Below, in pieces: positions 44,010-54,010 of a stretch of 64,000 nucleotides of DNA. The notes below the pieces were generated by a model. The model made no database searches. It was given only the letters and a program-made list of their open reading frames with translations, and had not been told where the DNA came from. Numbering within the stretch: position 1 is the stretch's first letter; each line of letters starts with the position of its first letter. Made by a program: the position numbers and the translations under genes. The DNA is from Lachnospiraceae bacterium (GTDB lineage: Bacteria; Bacillota; Clostridia; Lachnospirales; Lachnospiraceae). The stretch spans positions 108,114-172,113 of the forward strand of contig JAAUZJ010000017.1 of the NCBI GenBank assembly GCA_014804695.1, read 5' to 3'.

Positions 44010-44984
44010 TTATAATGCAAGGATTTTACTTACTTCATATACATACTCAGGAATACTCTTCTGCATATTCAGCGCCTCTTCTATATCGAAATCCAAAAAC
44101 TCTCCATGCTGGTAACCAACCACTCTGTTAGTTTTACCCTCGCAGAGAATGTCGGCTGCATATGCACCCATGATCGATGCATAGTAACGGTCTTTACAGG
44201 TCGGAGCACCGCCGCGCTGCAAATAGCCCAAAATCGTCGCCCTTGTTTCCATACCCGTAGCGGCCTCAATTCTTCTTGCCATAGAGGTCGAATGGCCTAT
44301 GCCTTCTGCATTTATAATAATATGATGTGTTTTCCCACGTTTTCTGTTTGCAATGATATTGTTTATTATCTCCTGCTCATTATAATCATATTTTTCAGGA
44401 AGCAGAATATCTTCCGCACCATTGGCAATACCGCACCAGAGCGCTATATAACCTGCGTTTCTTCCCATAACCTCAATAATACTGCATCTTTCATGTGAGG
44501 ATGATGTATCACGGACTTTATCGATCGCCTGCATCGCAGTATTTATTGCAGTATCAAAACCTATCGTATATTCCGTACAGGCTATATCCAGATCAATGGT
44601 TCCGGGAATTCCGATCGTATTTATACCATGTCTTGAAAGAGCCTGTGCGCCACGATATGAACCGTCCCCACCGATAACAACAAGACCGTCAATTCCATTT
44701 TTATGACAAACATCGACTGCCCTCTGCTGTCCTTCCTCAGTACACATTTCAAGACAGCGGGCTGTTCCAAGAATCGTTCCGCCGCGCTGTATGGTATCTG
44801 AAACATACCATTTCTCCATATCAATAATTTCTTCATTCATAAGGCCCTGATAGCCTTTTTTTATTCCCTTAACTTTAACTCCGTTGTTCAGGGCTTTTCT
44901 GACTACAGCACGAATTGCGGCATTCATGCCCGGTGCATCTCCGCCGCTTGTCAAAACCCCTATTGTTTTAATTGACTTAGCCAT
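44010..44984 (-). CDS. pfkA: ATP-dependent 6-phosphofructokinase
   Basis: 324 residues from ATG at 44984 (AAAGGATG upstream); the longer in-frame start is not supported. GVLTSGGDAPGMNAAIR near residue 8, IGGDGSYRGAQAL near 103, catalytic GTIDLDIACTEYTIGFDTA near 125 and EVMGRNAGYIAL near 160. Commits fructose-6-phosphate to glycolysis. Confidence 0.97.
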   Translation of the reverse strand: MAKSIKTIGVLTSGGDAPGMNAAIRAVVRKALNNGVKVKGIKKGYQGLMNEEIIDMEKWYVSDTIQRGGTILGTARCLEMCTEEGQQRAVDVCHKNGIDGLVVIGGDGSYRGAQALSRHGINTIGIPGTIDLDIACTEYTIGFDTAINTAMQAIDKVRDTSSSHERCSIIEVMGRNAGYIALWCGIANGAEDILLPEKYDYNEQEIINNIIANRKRGKTHHIIINAEGIGHSTSMARRIEAATGMETRATILGYLQRGGAPTCKDRYYASIMGAYAADILCEGKTNRVVGYQHGEFLDFDIEEALNMQKSIPEYVYEVSKILAL

Positions 44985-45028
44985 ATTATCGCATCCTTTC
45001 GCGTGGCATAAATTTCCTAACAATATAT

Positions 45029-45057
45029 ATTTTACCTTAATTTCATAGTGTTTTCAA
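45029..45057 (-). promoter_or_regulatory. Sigma-A promoter of pfkA
   Basis: On the minus strand TTGAAA (45057-45052), a 17-bp spacer, TAAAAT (45034-45029), 45 bp upstream of the start codon. Confidence 0.7.
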
Positions 45058-45108
45058 CAACTTTTGCCAACATCCTGCGATGTTTGTGTGCCTCTGCATT
45101 TTTTTAAC

Positions 45109-48100
45109 CTATACCACTCTTATATTTTCTTTTCCATACAATGCTTCTAATTTTCCAAGCAGAGCGCCGTCCGCATTTACATTCTGGTTTGGCGGCAGGG
45201 TTTTCATCGCTTTGGGATTTTCAACATAAATCACCACACTGTCTCTTCCTTCCGAATCATGGAGGGCATTAAGAAGTTCGGTTTCTTTTTCCTCGAACTC
45301 TTCTTTGGTGGGAAACTTAATCCACAACTTCTTAGGAATTTCATCAAAGGCAGTAATTCTCTCACAGATAAGTTTTGCATCCTTCTCATCTTCCGCAGAA
45401 ACTCTCCCTTTGACGAAGACTTTTTTGTCTTCTATCAGTTTATCAGAGTTTTTCTCATAGTCTCTTGGAAAGACAATTACTTCTACCGTTCCCAATAAAT
45501 CCTCTATCTGTATAAAGGCCATCACCTTTTCATTCTTGGTATACTTAAGTCTTTTATCCGTAATGATACCGCCAATTGTCACAGACTGTCCATCTTGTAC
45601 CAGGGTAGCGTTCGTCTCTTCATCCAGTAAAAAGTCCGTGGTCTTGTGGGTAATATTTTTATTCCAGATCTCCTGATACTCTTCTAAAGGATGCCCGCTT
45701 ACATAAACTCCAAGCACCTCTTTTTCAAAACTTAGTTTCATTTCTTTGGAATACTCTCCCACAGAGGGAATCTTTATCTCATAATCTTCCTTTTCATCAT
45801 CCGCTGCGATATCAAATAATGAAATCTGACCTGCCATATTATTCTTTTTATCCTGTGAAATGCTCTCCATGATCTGGACATATACACTCATAAATTGCTT
45901 TCTGGTTCCTCCCAGACTGTCCATAGCGCCGGCTTTAATAAAATTCTCTATCGCGCGTTTATTAATATCCCTATCCGACATTCGAGTAATAAAATCCTTT
46001 ATGTTAGTGTAAAGTCCTCTCTGGTTTCTTTCATCAACTAACGCTTCGATCACCGGACGACCTATACTTTTTATTGCAGTAAGCGCATAGCGGATTGAAT
46101 CGCCCGATACGGAAAATCCAATTTCACCTTCGTTTATATCAGGCGGCAGTATCTGAATCCCCATGCTCCTGCATGCCATAATATATTCGGATACTTTTCC
46201 GGAGTTATCCATTATGGAAGTAAGAAGCGCCGCCATAAATTCTACCGGATAATAATATTTCAGATATGCGGTCTGATAGGACACTACCGCATAACATGCC
46301 GCATGTGATTTGTTAAAAGCATATTTGGCAAAATCCATCATTGTGTCATAGATATGATTCGCCACCGTCTCACTAATGCCGTTTGCCGCACAACCCGGCA
46401 CACCCTCATCCGGATTTCCATAAATAAAATTCTTGCGTTCCTGCTCCATAACATACTGCTTTTTCTTACTCATGGCACGCCTTACCAAATCGCTTCTGCC
46501 CATTGTATAACCGCCAAGGTCACGCACGATCTGCATAACCTGCTCCTGATATACAATACAGCCGTAAGTCGGTGCAAGAATATCCTCTAACTGCGGACAG
46601 TCATAGGTAATGGAATCGGGATCATTTTTTCCTTTAACATACTTAGGTATAAAGTCCATCGGTCCCGGACGATATAATGAAATACCTGCAATAACATCTT
46701 CAAGGCTCTGCGGTTTTAATTCCTTCATAAAGCTCTTCATCCCACCGCTTTCAAGCTGGAATACACCATCAGTACGTCCGGTACCGATATAGGCAAGTAC
46801 CGCAGGATCATTATAATCAATATTATCTATGTCTATTGAAATGCCTTTTCCTTTTTCTATCATTCTGACCGCATTTTGAATAACGGTCAGGGTACGAAGC
46901 CCCAGGAAATCCATTTTCAAAAGTCCCAGTTCTTCTATTGTAGTCATTGTAAACTGTGTTGTAATCGCACCGTCCACACCTTTTGACAGCGGAACAAATT
47001 CTTCCGCGGCCTCAGGACATATTACAACGCCTGCCGCATGTGTAGAGGTATGCCTTGGAAGACCTTCAAGGCGTTTGGACATATCGATCAAAACCTTTAC
47101 CTGTTCATCCTCCGTATACATCTTTTTAAGTTCCGGATTCATTTCGAGCGCTCTGTCAATTGTAATATTTAATTCCTGTGGAATCATTTTGGCAATCGAG
47201 TCCACATACGCATACGGCAGATCCATAACGCGACCTACATCACGAATTACACCTTTAGCCGCCATTGTACCAAAGGTTACAATTTGTACAACCTTATCCT
47301 GTCCATACTTTTCACCTACATAATCAATAACTTCCTGCCTGCGCTCAAAACAAAAATCCACGTCAATATCAGGCATTGAAACACGCTCCGGATTCAAAAA
47401 ACGCTCAAACAGTAGACTGTACTTAATCGGATCAATGTTAGTAATTTTCAAACAATAAGAAACTATGCTTCCGGCTGCAGAGCCGCGCCCGGGCCCTACT
47501 GCAATGTTGTGCTCTCTGCAGTAGTTGATATAATCCCATACGATCAGAAAATAATCCACAAAACCCATTGTCTTAATAATTCCAAGCTCATATTCCATCC
47601 TCTTACGCAGTGTTCCGTCATCCTCAGGATAACGCTGCGCAAGCCCTTCATCACAAAGCTTGTTTAAATAAGTCCATGAATCAAATCCTGCCGGCACTTC
47701 ATAATAAGGCACCTTATAGACACCAAATTCAATTTCCACATGACACCTGTCGGCAATCCTCTGGGTATTTTCCACTGCTTCCCATGCATATGGAAAAAGC
47801 CCCTTCATCTCCTCTTCGCTTTTCACATAATACTGACCGCCCTCATAGCGCATACGATCCTCATCCATGAGTTTTTTCCCGGTTTGCAGACAAAGAAGAA
47901 TATCATGAGATTTTTCATCTTCTGCATATGTATAATGAACATCGTTAGTTGCAACTAACTCTATTCCTAATTCCCTGCTTATATTAATCAATGCGGTATT
48001 TACATTCTTTTGTTCCGGCAGCCCATGATCCTGCAATTCCAAGAAATAATTACCTTTTCCAAAGCAGTCCTCGTATCTTTTTGCCGCCTTTTTCGCCTCA

Positions 48101-48558
48101 TCGATCAAACCCTTCTGGATATAGCGCGCTACCTCTCCTGCCAGACATGCCGAGAGCGCGATCAACCCTTCATGAAACTCCTGCAAGACTTCCATATCTA
48201 CACGCGGCTTATAATAATATCCTTCGGTAAAACCACGGCTGACAATCTTCATCAGATTAGCATATCCGGTATTATTTTCCGCCAAAAGAACAAGATGGTA
48301 GTAGCGGTCTTCCCCGCCTGTCAGTTCCTTGTCAAATCTGGAATTAGGCGCAACGTAAACTTCGCAGCCGATTATCGGGTTAATGCCTGCGGCTTTTGCT
48401 TCCTTGTAAAAATCGATTACACCATACATAACGCCATGATCGGTGATTGCAGCGCTGTCCATGCCAAGTTCTTTGACACGCTTTATATATTCTTTTATCT
48501 TGTTTGAACCGTCCAACAGACTGTATTCGGTGTGGACGTGCAGGTGTGTAAAAGACAT
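45109..48558 (-). CDS. dnaE: DNA polymerase III alpha subunit, DnaE type
   Basis: 1149 residues. An N-terminal PHP domain (LHVHTEYSLLDGSNK), the polymerase core with catalytic Asp in MPDIDVDFCFERRQEVIDYV near residue 396 and GRGSAAGSIVSYCL near 360, then a helix-hairpin-helix and an OB-fold (TIGGIITDKRLKYTKN; VEVIVFPRDYEKN near 1050). A replicative/primer-extending polymerase; Clostridia normally also carry PolC elsewhere. Monocistronic, divergent from azlC. Confidence 0.97.
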   Translation of the reverse strand: MSFTHLHVHTEYSLLDGSNKIKEYIKRVKELGMDSAAITDHGVMYGVIDFYKEAKAAGINPIIGCEVYVAPNSRFDKELTGGEDRYYHLVLLAENNTGYANLMKIVSRGFTEGYYYKPRVDMEVLQEFHEGLIALSACLAGEVARYIQKGLIDEAKKAAKRYEDCFGKGNYFLELQDHGLPEQKNVNTALINISRELGIELVATNDVHYTYAEDEKSHDILLCLQTGKKLMDEDRMRYEGGQYYVKSEEEMKGLFPYAWEAVENTQRIADRCHVEIEFGVYKVPYYEVPAGFDSWTYLNKLCDEGLAQRYPEDDGTLRKRMEYELGIIKTMGFVDYFLIVWDYINYCREHNIAVGPGRGSAAGSIVSYCLKITNIDPIKYSLLFERFLNPERVSMPDIDVDFCFERRQEVIDYVGEKYGQDKVVQIVTFGTMAAKGVIRDVGRVMDLPYAYVDSIAKMIPQELNITIDRALEMNPELKKMYTEDEQVKVLIDMSKRLEGLPRHTSTHAAGVVICPEAAEEFVPLSKGVDGAITTQFTMTTIEELGLLKMDFLGLRTLTVIQNAVRMIEKGKGISIDIDNIDYNDPAVLAYIGTGRTDGVFQLESGGMKSFMKELKPQSLEDVIAGISLYRPGPMDFIPKYVKGKNDPDSITYDCPQLEDILAPTYGCIVYQEQVMQIVRDLGGYTMGRSDLVRRAMSKKKQYVMEQERKNFIYGNPDEGVPGCAANGISETVANHIYDTMMDFAKYAFNKSHAACYAVVSYQTAYLKYYYPVEFMAALLTSIMDNSGKVSEYIMACRSMGIQILPPDINEGEIGFSVSGDSIRYALTAIKSIGRPVIEALVDERNQRGLYTNIKDFITRMSDRDINKRAIENFIKAGAMDSLGGTRKQFMSVYVQIMESISQDKKNNMAGQISLFDIAADDEKEDYEIKIPSVGEYSKEMKLSFEKEVLGVYVSGHPLEEYQEIWNKNITHKTTDFLLDEETNATLVQDGQSVTIGGIITDKRLKYTKNEKVMAFIQIEDLLGTVEVIVFPRDYEKNSDKLIEDKKVFVKGRVSAEDEKDAKLICERITAFDEIPKKLWIKFPTKEEFEEKETELLNALHDSEGRDSVVIYVENPKAMKTLPPNQNVNADGALLGKLEALYGKENIRVV

Positions 48559-48751
48559 TGGAACGACCTCGCTTTGTGTTTGTTATTGTATTTATTATAG
48601 TATAGATTGGGAAAAAAAGACATAGCTTTACTAATATTCATATATACTCTCTTTCCTATCTTCAATAAATTTGATATAATACGAAAATATGAGGCCATTT
48701 AATAGTCTCATGATCATCTTACCATAAATCATACTTAATAGGACAACAAAA

Positions 48752-49504
48752 ATGAAAACACCAAATACATCAATTAATAATATTACTCAGTTAAAAGAAG
48801 GTATTCGCGACGGCATCCCTATTGGCATGGGATATTTCGCGGTGGCTTTTTCACTTGGCATTGCCGCCAAAAAAGCCGGTCTGTCTCCTTTTCAGGGCTT
48901 TCTTACAAGCGCACTGATCAATGCTTCTGCCGGAGAATACGCCGGTTTCACCGTGATCGCTGCCAATGCGCCTTATTTAGAAATGGTATTAATAACATTA
49001 ATTATAAATGCACGCTATTTTCTTATGAGCTGTGCTTTAAGCCAGAAAATCAATCCTGACACGCCGCTGCTTCATCGTCTGCTGCTTGGGCACGTCATCA
49101 CCGACGAAATATTCGGGATTTCAATATCACGACCGGATTATTTAAATCCGTTCTATTCATATGGCGCAATTATATTTGCCTCACCCTGTTGGGCAACCGG
49201 AACGATGCTTGGAATCATTGCCGGAAGTCTGCTTCCGGGCAGAATAGTAAGCGCGCTCAGCGTGGCCTTGTACGGAATGTTCCTTGCAGTTATAATACCG
49301 CCCTCCAGAAAAAGTAAAACCATTGCCGTCCTTGTTGTTGTAAGTTTTATGCTTAGCTTTTTACTAAATTATTTTGCCTCAGTTTCATCTATTATAGAAA
49401 ATATATCTGATGGTACCAAAACTATTATTCTAACCGTTGTTATTTCCACGGCTGCTGCGATAATAAAACCGGTTAAACAGGAGGAAGACCAAAATGACGC
49501 ATAA
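48752..49504 (+). CDS. azlC: AzlC family branched-chain amino acid exporter subunit
   Basis: 250 residues, multi-pass. IPIGMGYFAVAFSLGIAAKK near residue 20, FLTSALINASAGEYAG, and LINARYFLMSCALSQK near 90 are AzlC landmarks. Forms the large subunit of a BCAA (and analogue) exporter with AzlD, whose gene overlaps by 11 bp. Confidence 0.93.
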   Translation: MKTPNTSINNITQLKEGIRDGIPIGMGYFAVAFSLGIAAKKAGLSPFQGFLTSALINASAGEYAGFTVIAANAPYLEMVLITLIINARYFLMSCALSQKINPDTPLLHRLLLGHVITDEIFGISISRPDYLNPFYSYGAIIFASPCWATGTMLGIIAGSLLPGRIVSALSVALYGMFLAVIIPPSRKSKTIAVLVVVSFMLSFLLNYFASVSSIIENISDGTKTIILTVVISTAAAIIKPVKQEEDQNDA

Positions 49505-49802
49505 TATGTACATATATATCTTTATAATGGCGCTTACCACATACGCCGTCCGCGTTCTTCCCCTTACGCTCATACGTAAACAGGTAAAAAACCAGTTTAT
49601 ACAATCATTTTTATATTATGTTCCTTATGTAACGTTAGCAGTAATGACTTTCCCGGCAATAATAAATGCAACGCAGACTCCTGTTTCGGGGATTGCGGCT
49701 CTTATTATCGGCATAATCGCCGCTTACTTTGGCGCGGGGCTTTTTAAAGTTGCGGTTTCATGCTGTTTTATTGTGCTGATTTTTGAATTATTTTTATGCT
49801 AG
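49494..49802 (+). CDS. azlD: AzlD family branched-chain amino acid exporter subunit
   Basis: 102 residues, four hydrophobic helices, TTYAVRVLPLTLIRKQ near residue 15 and YYVPYVTLAVMTFPAI near 41. AGGAGG lies inside the azlC end. Small partner of AzlC. Confidence 0.92.
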   Translation: MTHNMYIYIFIMALTTYAVRVLPLTLIRKQVKNQFIQSFLYYVPYVTLAVMTFPAIINATQTPVSGIAALIIGIIAAYFGAGLFKVAVSCCFIVLIFELFLC

Positions 49803-49827
49803 AAATTTTAAGGAGAGAATAATCAAG

Positions 49828-50766
49828 ATGAAATTGACATGCAAGCAATGTGGGAAAGAATTTGAACTAAGCGAGTCTGAGATTGATTTTTATAAAAGCA
49901 AAAATTTACATATACCCAAACGCTGTGAACAATGCAGACAGGCGAATAAAAAGAATAAGGCCGCATCAGCAAAACCTTATGAAAATACGCGGATGCAGAG
50001 TAGAAGCTATACGCCGGCTGGCAACAGCGGATCGAATAACGGGAGAAACAACAAGTTATTATGTGCTATTTTAATTATAGCCATAGTATTGCTTACAGGC
50101 GGGATTGTATTATCCCATGCAGATTTATTTACTAGGTATTCTGAATCAACGAACCCGATATATGATGCGGATGCTTATACATCGGAAGATATACATAATC
50201 AGCTTGGAACCGAATCGGATGCAGCAAATAGTCTGCCAGAAGCGGAATCAGATACAGCCAGTAGTAAGTCCAAGTCAGAGACAGCGACAGATGCAGATAC
50301 AGTAAAGGATGAACCGAACACTGAAACAGACTCCGCAGATACTGCGCAGTCAACAGATTCGGAAGGCGATGCAACCGAAACAGGCTCAGATGAATCTCAG
50401 GACAAGCCTTCCGCAGAATCAGGAACTTCGGCAGAAACCGTACAGGAAACTCCGGAAGCCGACGCCCAGCCAGCTCAGTCAAGCGGTGTTTCAACGCCAC
50501 AGTACAAATTCCGTAACAGTGATCTTTTAAATGATCATTTTGAGAAACACGGCAAGGAAATGGGATTTGCGACAGCTGAAGATTACCAAGCCGCGGCAAG
50601 CGCTGTAGTGACCAGTGCAAATGCCCTTCACAAGCTTGAAGCAGAAGATGGCGATGATGTCTATTATATAGAAAGCACCAACGATTTTGTTATTGTTTCT
50701 ACGGATGGATATATTAGAACGTATTTTCGTCCAAATAGCGGTGTTGAGTATTATAACAGACAATAA
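49828..50766 (+). CDS. Zinc-ribbon membrane protein with toxin-like C-terminal domain
   Basis: 312 residues from ATG at 49828 (AAGGAGAG upstream). An N-terminal treble-clef zinc ribbon (LTCKQCGKEF ... KRCEQCRQ), one membrane helix near 75-95 (LLCAILIIAIVLLTGGIVL), a Ser/Thr/Glu/Asp-rich linker (110-225) and a C-terminal ~85 residues. The last part contains DHFEKHGKEMGFATAEDYQ and STDGYIRTYFRP, a pattern also met in secreted RNase-like polymorphic toxins. The zinc ribbon would be cytoplasmic and the C-terminus outside. No signal of secretion partners or an immunity gene. Function not known; the toxin resemblance is from memory. Confidence 0.7.
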   Translation: MKLTCKQCGKEFELSESEIDFYKSKNLHIPKRCEQCRQANKKNKAASAKPYENTRMQSRSYTPAGNSGSNNGRNNKLLCAILIIAIVLLTGGIVLSHADLFTRYSESTNPIYDADAYTSEDIHNQLGTESDAANSLPEAESDTASSKSKSETATDADTVKDEPNTETDSADTAQSTDSEGDATETGSDESQDKPSAESGTSAETVQETPEADAQPAQSSGVSTPQYKFRNSDLLNDHFEKHGKEMGFATAEDYQAAASAVVTSANALHKLEAEDGDDVYYIESTNDFVIVSTDGYIRTYFRPNSGVEYYNRQ

Positions 50767-50812
50767 ATCGTTTATATCATTATCATAAACGCTCATTGTG
50801 AACACAAGATAT

Positions 50813-51565
50813 TTATTGTTTAACAAAAATGGTATTTCCCACATTCATATGCCTAACCCATATGACTCCATTATCATTTGTTATATCATATAATGATTTT
50901 TCTTTATCGGTGGTTCGGTCATATAATTCAATATATTCAACATGTTTTGCAAAAGGAAATTTCAAATCAGTAATAACTTGATTTTCCTTTGCAAAACCAT
51001 TATCCGCAAATAATTCATCTAACTCACTTGAAGAATAAAACTGAATATGTCCGTCTTTTTTAACCCTCATAAAACTATCAATTATCCTATTATCATAATT
51101 TTCATTTCTCATGGGATCAGAAACAAGCACTTTACCCCCTTTTACCAGAATTTTGTTCATTTGTTGAATTGCATTTACAACATCTGGAAAATGGTGGAAA
51201 GCATATCTGGTAACTATTAAATCAACACTTTCATCAGAAAATGGGTACTTTATTCCATCAAAAGCTTGAAATGATAAATTGAGAATACCTTTTTCTTTGA
51301 CAGATGCATTATTTTTTTCAACAATTACATCTGCAATATCTATTCCACAAACACTGGCGGTTGGAAACTGTTCTGCTAACGGAAAAGCTAAGTAACCTGT
51401 TCCCGTTCCAATGTCTAAAATTTTATTATACTTGCCATCATTTACTAAATCTAATAGTAAAGATAAATGGTCATCATCTTTTATTATTCCGGCATATTTC
51501 TTATTGTCTAAAACACGATTAAAACTTTCTTTGGCCTGATTTACATTTTCTACAGCAGTATTCAT
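50813..51565 (-). CDS. Class I SAM-dependent methyltransferase (UbiE-like)
   Basis: 250 residues. SAM motif ILDIGTGTGYLAFPLAEQF near residue 50, GIDIADVIVEK, VDLIVTRYAFHHFPDV near 112 and VSDPMRN. Substrate unknown. Upstream, a palindrome ACTATAC / GTATAGT at 51604-51626 lies in the promoter region and could be an operator. Confidence 0.88.
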   Translation of the reverse strand: MNTAVENVNQAKESFNRVLDNKKYAGIIKDDDHLSLLLDLVNDGKYNKILDIGTGTGYLAFPLAEQFPTASVCGIDIADVIVEKNNASVKEKGILNLSFQAFDGIKYPFSDESVDLIVTRYAFHHFPDVVNAIQQMNKILVKGGKVLVSDPMRNENYDNRIIDSFMRVKKDGHIQFYSSSELDELFADNGFAKENQVITDLKFPFAKHVEYIELYDRTTDKEKSLYDITNDNGVIWVRHMNVGNTIFVKQ

Positions 51566-51603
51566 GGCGATATTCCCCCTTAGAAAAGTTCTTTACACTA
51601 TGT

Positions 51604-51626
51604 ACTATACAATACTTTTGTATAGT
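51604..51626. promoter_or_regulatory. Inverted repeat upstream of the methyltransferase gene
   Basis: Perfect 7-bp arms ACTATAC / GTATAGT with a 9-bp spacer, about 40 bp before the start codon and overlapping a TATAGT -10-like hexamer on the minus strand. Confidence 0.4.
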
Positions 51627-51708
51627 TTTTCTTTTATATTCCTATTGAATTCGCCCATTTTCTATGCAAATATATTTCTTCCTTAATATAAAAATGTGAA
51701 AATTTAAT

Positions 51709-51754
51709 GGAGCTGTTGCAAAAGTAAATTAATTATCTACTTTTGCAACAGCCC
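51709..51754. repeat. Long hairpin, GGAGCTGTTGCAAAAGTA type
   Basis: Arms of about 17 bp (51709-51726, 51738-51754) with an 11-bp loop. GCTGTTGCAAAAGTA is a sequence often met at transposable-element ends. No T-run follows on either strand, so an element remnant is as likely as a terminator. Confidence 0.5.
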
Positions 51755-51794
51755 CCTAAATCAATAGTTGTCACACTGATATAGTGTTTTATAA

Positions 51795-52985
51795 CTAGCT
51801 CACATAATTATCAAAATATCCCTGAATCAAAATTACCGGCGTACCCTTGTCGCCCGAACCGCTTGTCAGGTCGCACAGGGAACCGATTAGATCCGTAAGT
51901 CTTCTGGGTGTCGTACCCTGAGAGGCCATATCTCCAACCAAATTGTCTTTCTTCTCTCTGATACGGTTAGAGATTGCTTCTTTCAGCGCCTCGCCGGACA
52001 GGTCTTTAAAATCATTGTCCGCCAGATATTTTAATTTCACTTCGTTGGGCGTACCCTCTAAGCCGGGCGTACTGGCAGGAGATACACAAGGGTCAGCCAG
52101 TTCCCAGATTTTCCCGACCGGATCTTTGAATGCGCCGTCGCCGTATACCATGACTTCCACGTGTTTGCCGGTTTTGTTAAGAATCTCTGTCTGGATATCC
52201 ATCACCAGATCTGTGCACTCTCTCGGGAACAGCTTGATCGTGTCTTCCGTAGACTTATTGGAACCAAGCAGCCCGTATTTCTCATTGCAGCCGCTGCCAT
52301 TGACAGGTGCGGTAAGGATATCATCCATTCCCATTACCACCTCTGCGCCTGCTGCCTTCAGAAGTCTCTTCGTGCGGGCTCTCGTATGTATATCGCAGTT
52401 TAATACTTTTTTCGTATAAGGAAGAATGCTGCGGCAGTCGTTGGCGAAAATAATCTCCACATCAGCTCCTGCCTCCCGGATCAGCTCTCCATAATAAGCT
52501 ACATAATCCACTCCCGTAAAAGGATGTTTATTCTCTCCGAACAGTTCGCGGTATTTCTCCAATGTCAGCACATCACTGTAAGGATTGATTCCCGCTTCAT
52601 CAAGCTGATCTAAAGACACAAGTTCATTTCCCACCTCATCGCTGGGATAGCTGAGCATTAATACAACTTTCTTAGCGCCCATAGCGATACCCCTTAAGCA
52701 GATTGCGAAACGGTTTCTTGACAGAATCGGGAAAATAACGCCGATCGTCTCCCCTCCGAGTTTCTCTTTCACATCCTGTGCGATTGCTTCCACCGACGCG
52801 TAGTTGCCCTGAGATCTCGCCACGACAGACTCTGTCACCGCAATTACGTCCCTATCTCTGATGGCAAACCCTTCCGACTCAGCCGCCTCTAAGACACTGT
52901 CCACGACAATCTTCGACAGGTTATCTCCCTCTCTTATAATCGGACAGCGTATACCCCTTGATACAGTTCCTACTTTTCTTTCCAT
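51795..52985 (-). CDS. Coenzyme F420-0:L-glutamate ligase-like protein
   Basis: 396 residues. Resembles the CofE/F420_ligase family (GIRCPIIREGDNLSKIVVDS; DRDVIAVTESVVARSQGNYA near 43; VMVYGDGAFKDPVGKIWELA near 280). Longer than archaeal CofE (~250). No F420 biosynthesis partners are in view and F420 is not expected in Clostridia, so the native substrate is probably different. Good ribosome binding site; monocistronic. Confidence 0.8.
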   Translation of the reverse strand: MERKVGTVSRGIRCPIIREGDNLSKIVVDSVLEAAESEGFAIRDRDVIAVTESVVARSQGNYASVEAIAQDVKEKLGGETIGVIFPILSRNRFAICLRGIAMGAKKVVLMLSYPSDEVGNELVSLDQLDEAGINPYSDVLTLEKYRELFGENKHPFTGVDYVAYYGELIREAGADVEIIFANDCRSILPYTKKVLNCDIHTRARTKRLLKAAGAEVVMGMDDILTAPVNGSGCNEKYGLLGSNKSTEDTIKLFPRECTDLVMDIQTEILNKTGKHVEVMVYGDGAFKDPVGKIWELADPCVSPASTPGLEGTPNEVKLKYLADNDFKDLSGEALKEAISNRIREKKDNLVGDMASQGTTPRRLTDLIGSLCDLTSGSGDKGTPVILIQGYFDNYVS

Positions 52986-53216
52986 GTATTATCCCTTCTC
53001 TCTTTTCATGTGAAATTTTGATGAAGCATTCTTAGCGCGGAAATTATAAAGTTTCTGTTCATTTCTCTGCCACAATTTCACGCTTAAAACACATCCTCTT
53101 CTATTCTGCCAAAAAATGGGCAAAAAAGCAACAATATTCGGCTAGGAATCTTAACTGATATTTATCTACTTTTTCATTGTCGTTTAGTGTGTCATATCAA
53201 CAGCTTATCTCGAAAG

Positions 53217-53666
53217 TTATCGTGTCATCTTCACAATATACTCTGTAGTCCCCTTTTCCAATTGCCTTTCTTGTGTCAATGAGAAACCATGACGTTGATA
53301 AAAACGGATGGCGTTACTATTTTTTTCCAACACGAACAAATTTGAAACATCAAACGTCCGGATCGCAAATTCCATTAACTTTGCTCCGATACCTTTATTT
53401 TGAAAGAAAGAGTCTACATATAGCTCTATAACCTCTTTTCCTTCTATATGAAGCATCCCTTTTACAAATTCATCATCGTATACCCAAATATTTGTCAGCT
53501 TTTCAGGGTTGGCAATATAATCCTGCGCCAAAGGGAAAACCTGCATTTCGCCAAACGAAACTTTATCATCTTGAAAGATTTTTCTATAATTTATTCTTTT
53601 AGTAAAAATCAGTATTTCCGCTAATCTTGAAGCATCCTGCGTTACTGCTTTCCTAATGTAATTCAT
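53217..53666 (-). CDS. GNAT family N-acetyltransferase
   Basis: 149 residues. Acetyl-CoA loop region VDSFFQNKGIGAKLMEFAIR near residue 90 and LEKNSNAIRFYQRHGFSLT near 118. Substrate unknown. It is 23 bp downstream of the DUF6440-like gene and co-directional. Confidence 0.88.
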   Translation of the reverse strand: MNYIRKAVTQDASRLAEILIFTKRINYRKIFQDDKVSFGEMQVFPLAQDYIANPEKLTNIWVYDDEFVKGMLHIEGKEVIELYVDSFFQNKGIGAKLMEFAIRTFDVSNLFVLEKNSNAIRFYQRHGFSLTQERQLEKGTTEYIVKMTR

Positions 53667-53689
53667 AAGAGTGCCCTCACAATGGAAAT

Positions 53690-53887
53690 TTATCTATTCA
53701 CAATCGGAGAGATAATCGGTTTTCCATCTCTATCCAACAATGGTGTCATTCCTCCTGCATATCCACTTGCATGAAACACATAATTTACACCAGTCTCTTT
53801 ATCCACCCAAATTTCCATGACACTCATTGCTTTCTGTGAATAAACTTTCTCAAATCTTACATTCTTAGCCACTTTATTTGCCTCCAT
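53690..53887 (-). CDS. DUF6440-like small protein
   Basis: 65 residues from ATG at 53887; a GTG at 53911 has AAAG next to it but no spacing. Contains FEKVYSQKAMSVMEIWVDKE and GYAGGMTPLLDRDGKPI, the pattern of a common small Firmicutes family (DUF6440, from memory). Function unknown. Confidence 0.65.
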   Translation of the reverse strand: MEANKVAKNVRFEKVYSQKAMSVMEIWVDKETGVNYVFHASGYAGGMTPLLDRDGKPIISPIVNR

Positions 53888-54010
53888 AAATTTCAATTTT
53901 ATTAACAGCACCTTTCAAAGTGTGTAGTTCACATTCTCCTTAAATACTAAATTCCGCTGTAAATACATAATCTGTATGCTTCACTGTTCCTCTAACATCC
54001 ATAACAGTTT

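Noticed and set aside
51795..52985. Evidence for F420 biosynthesis
   Set aside because: Single CofE-like gene with no pathway partners in view; pathway not claimed.
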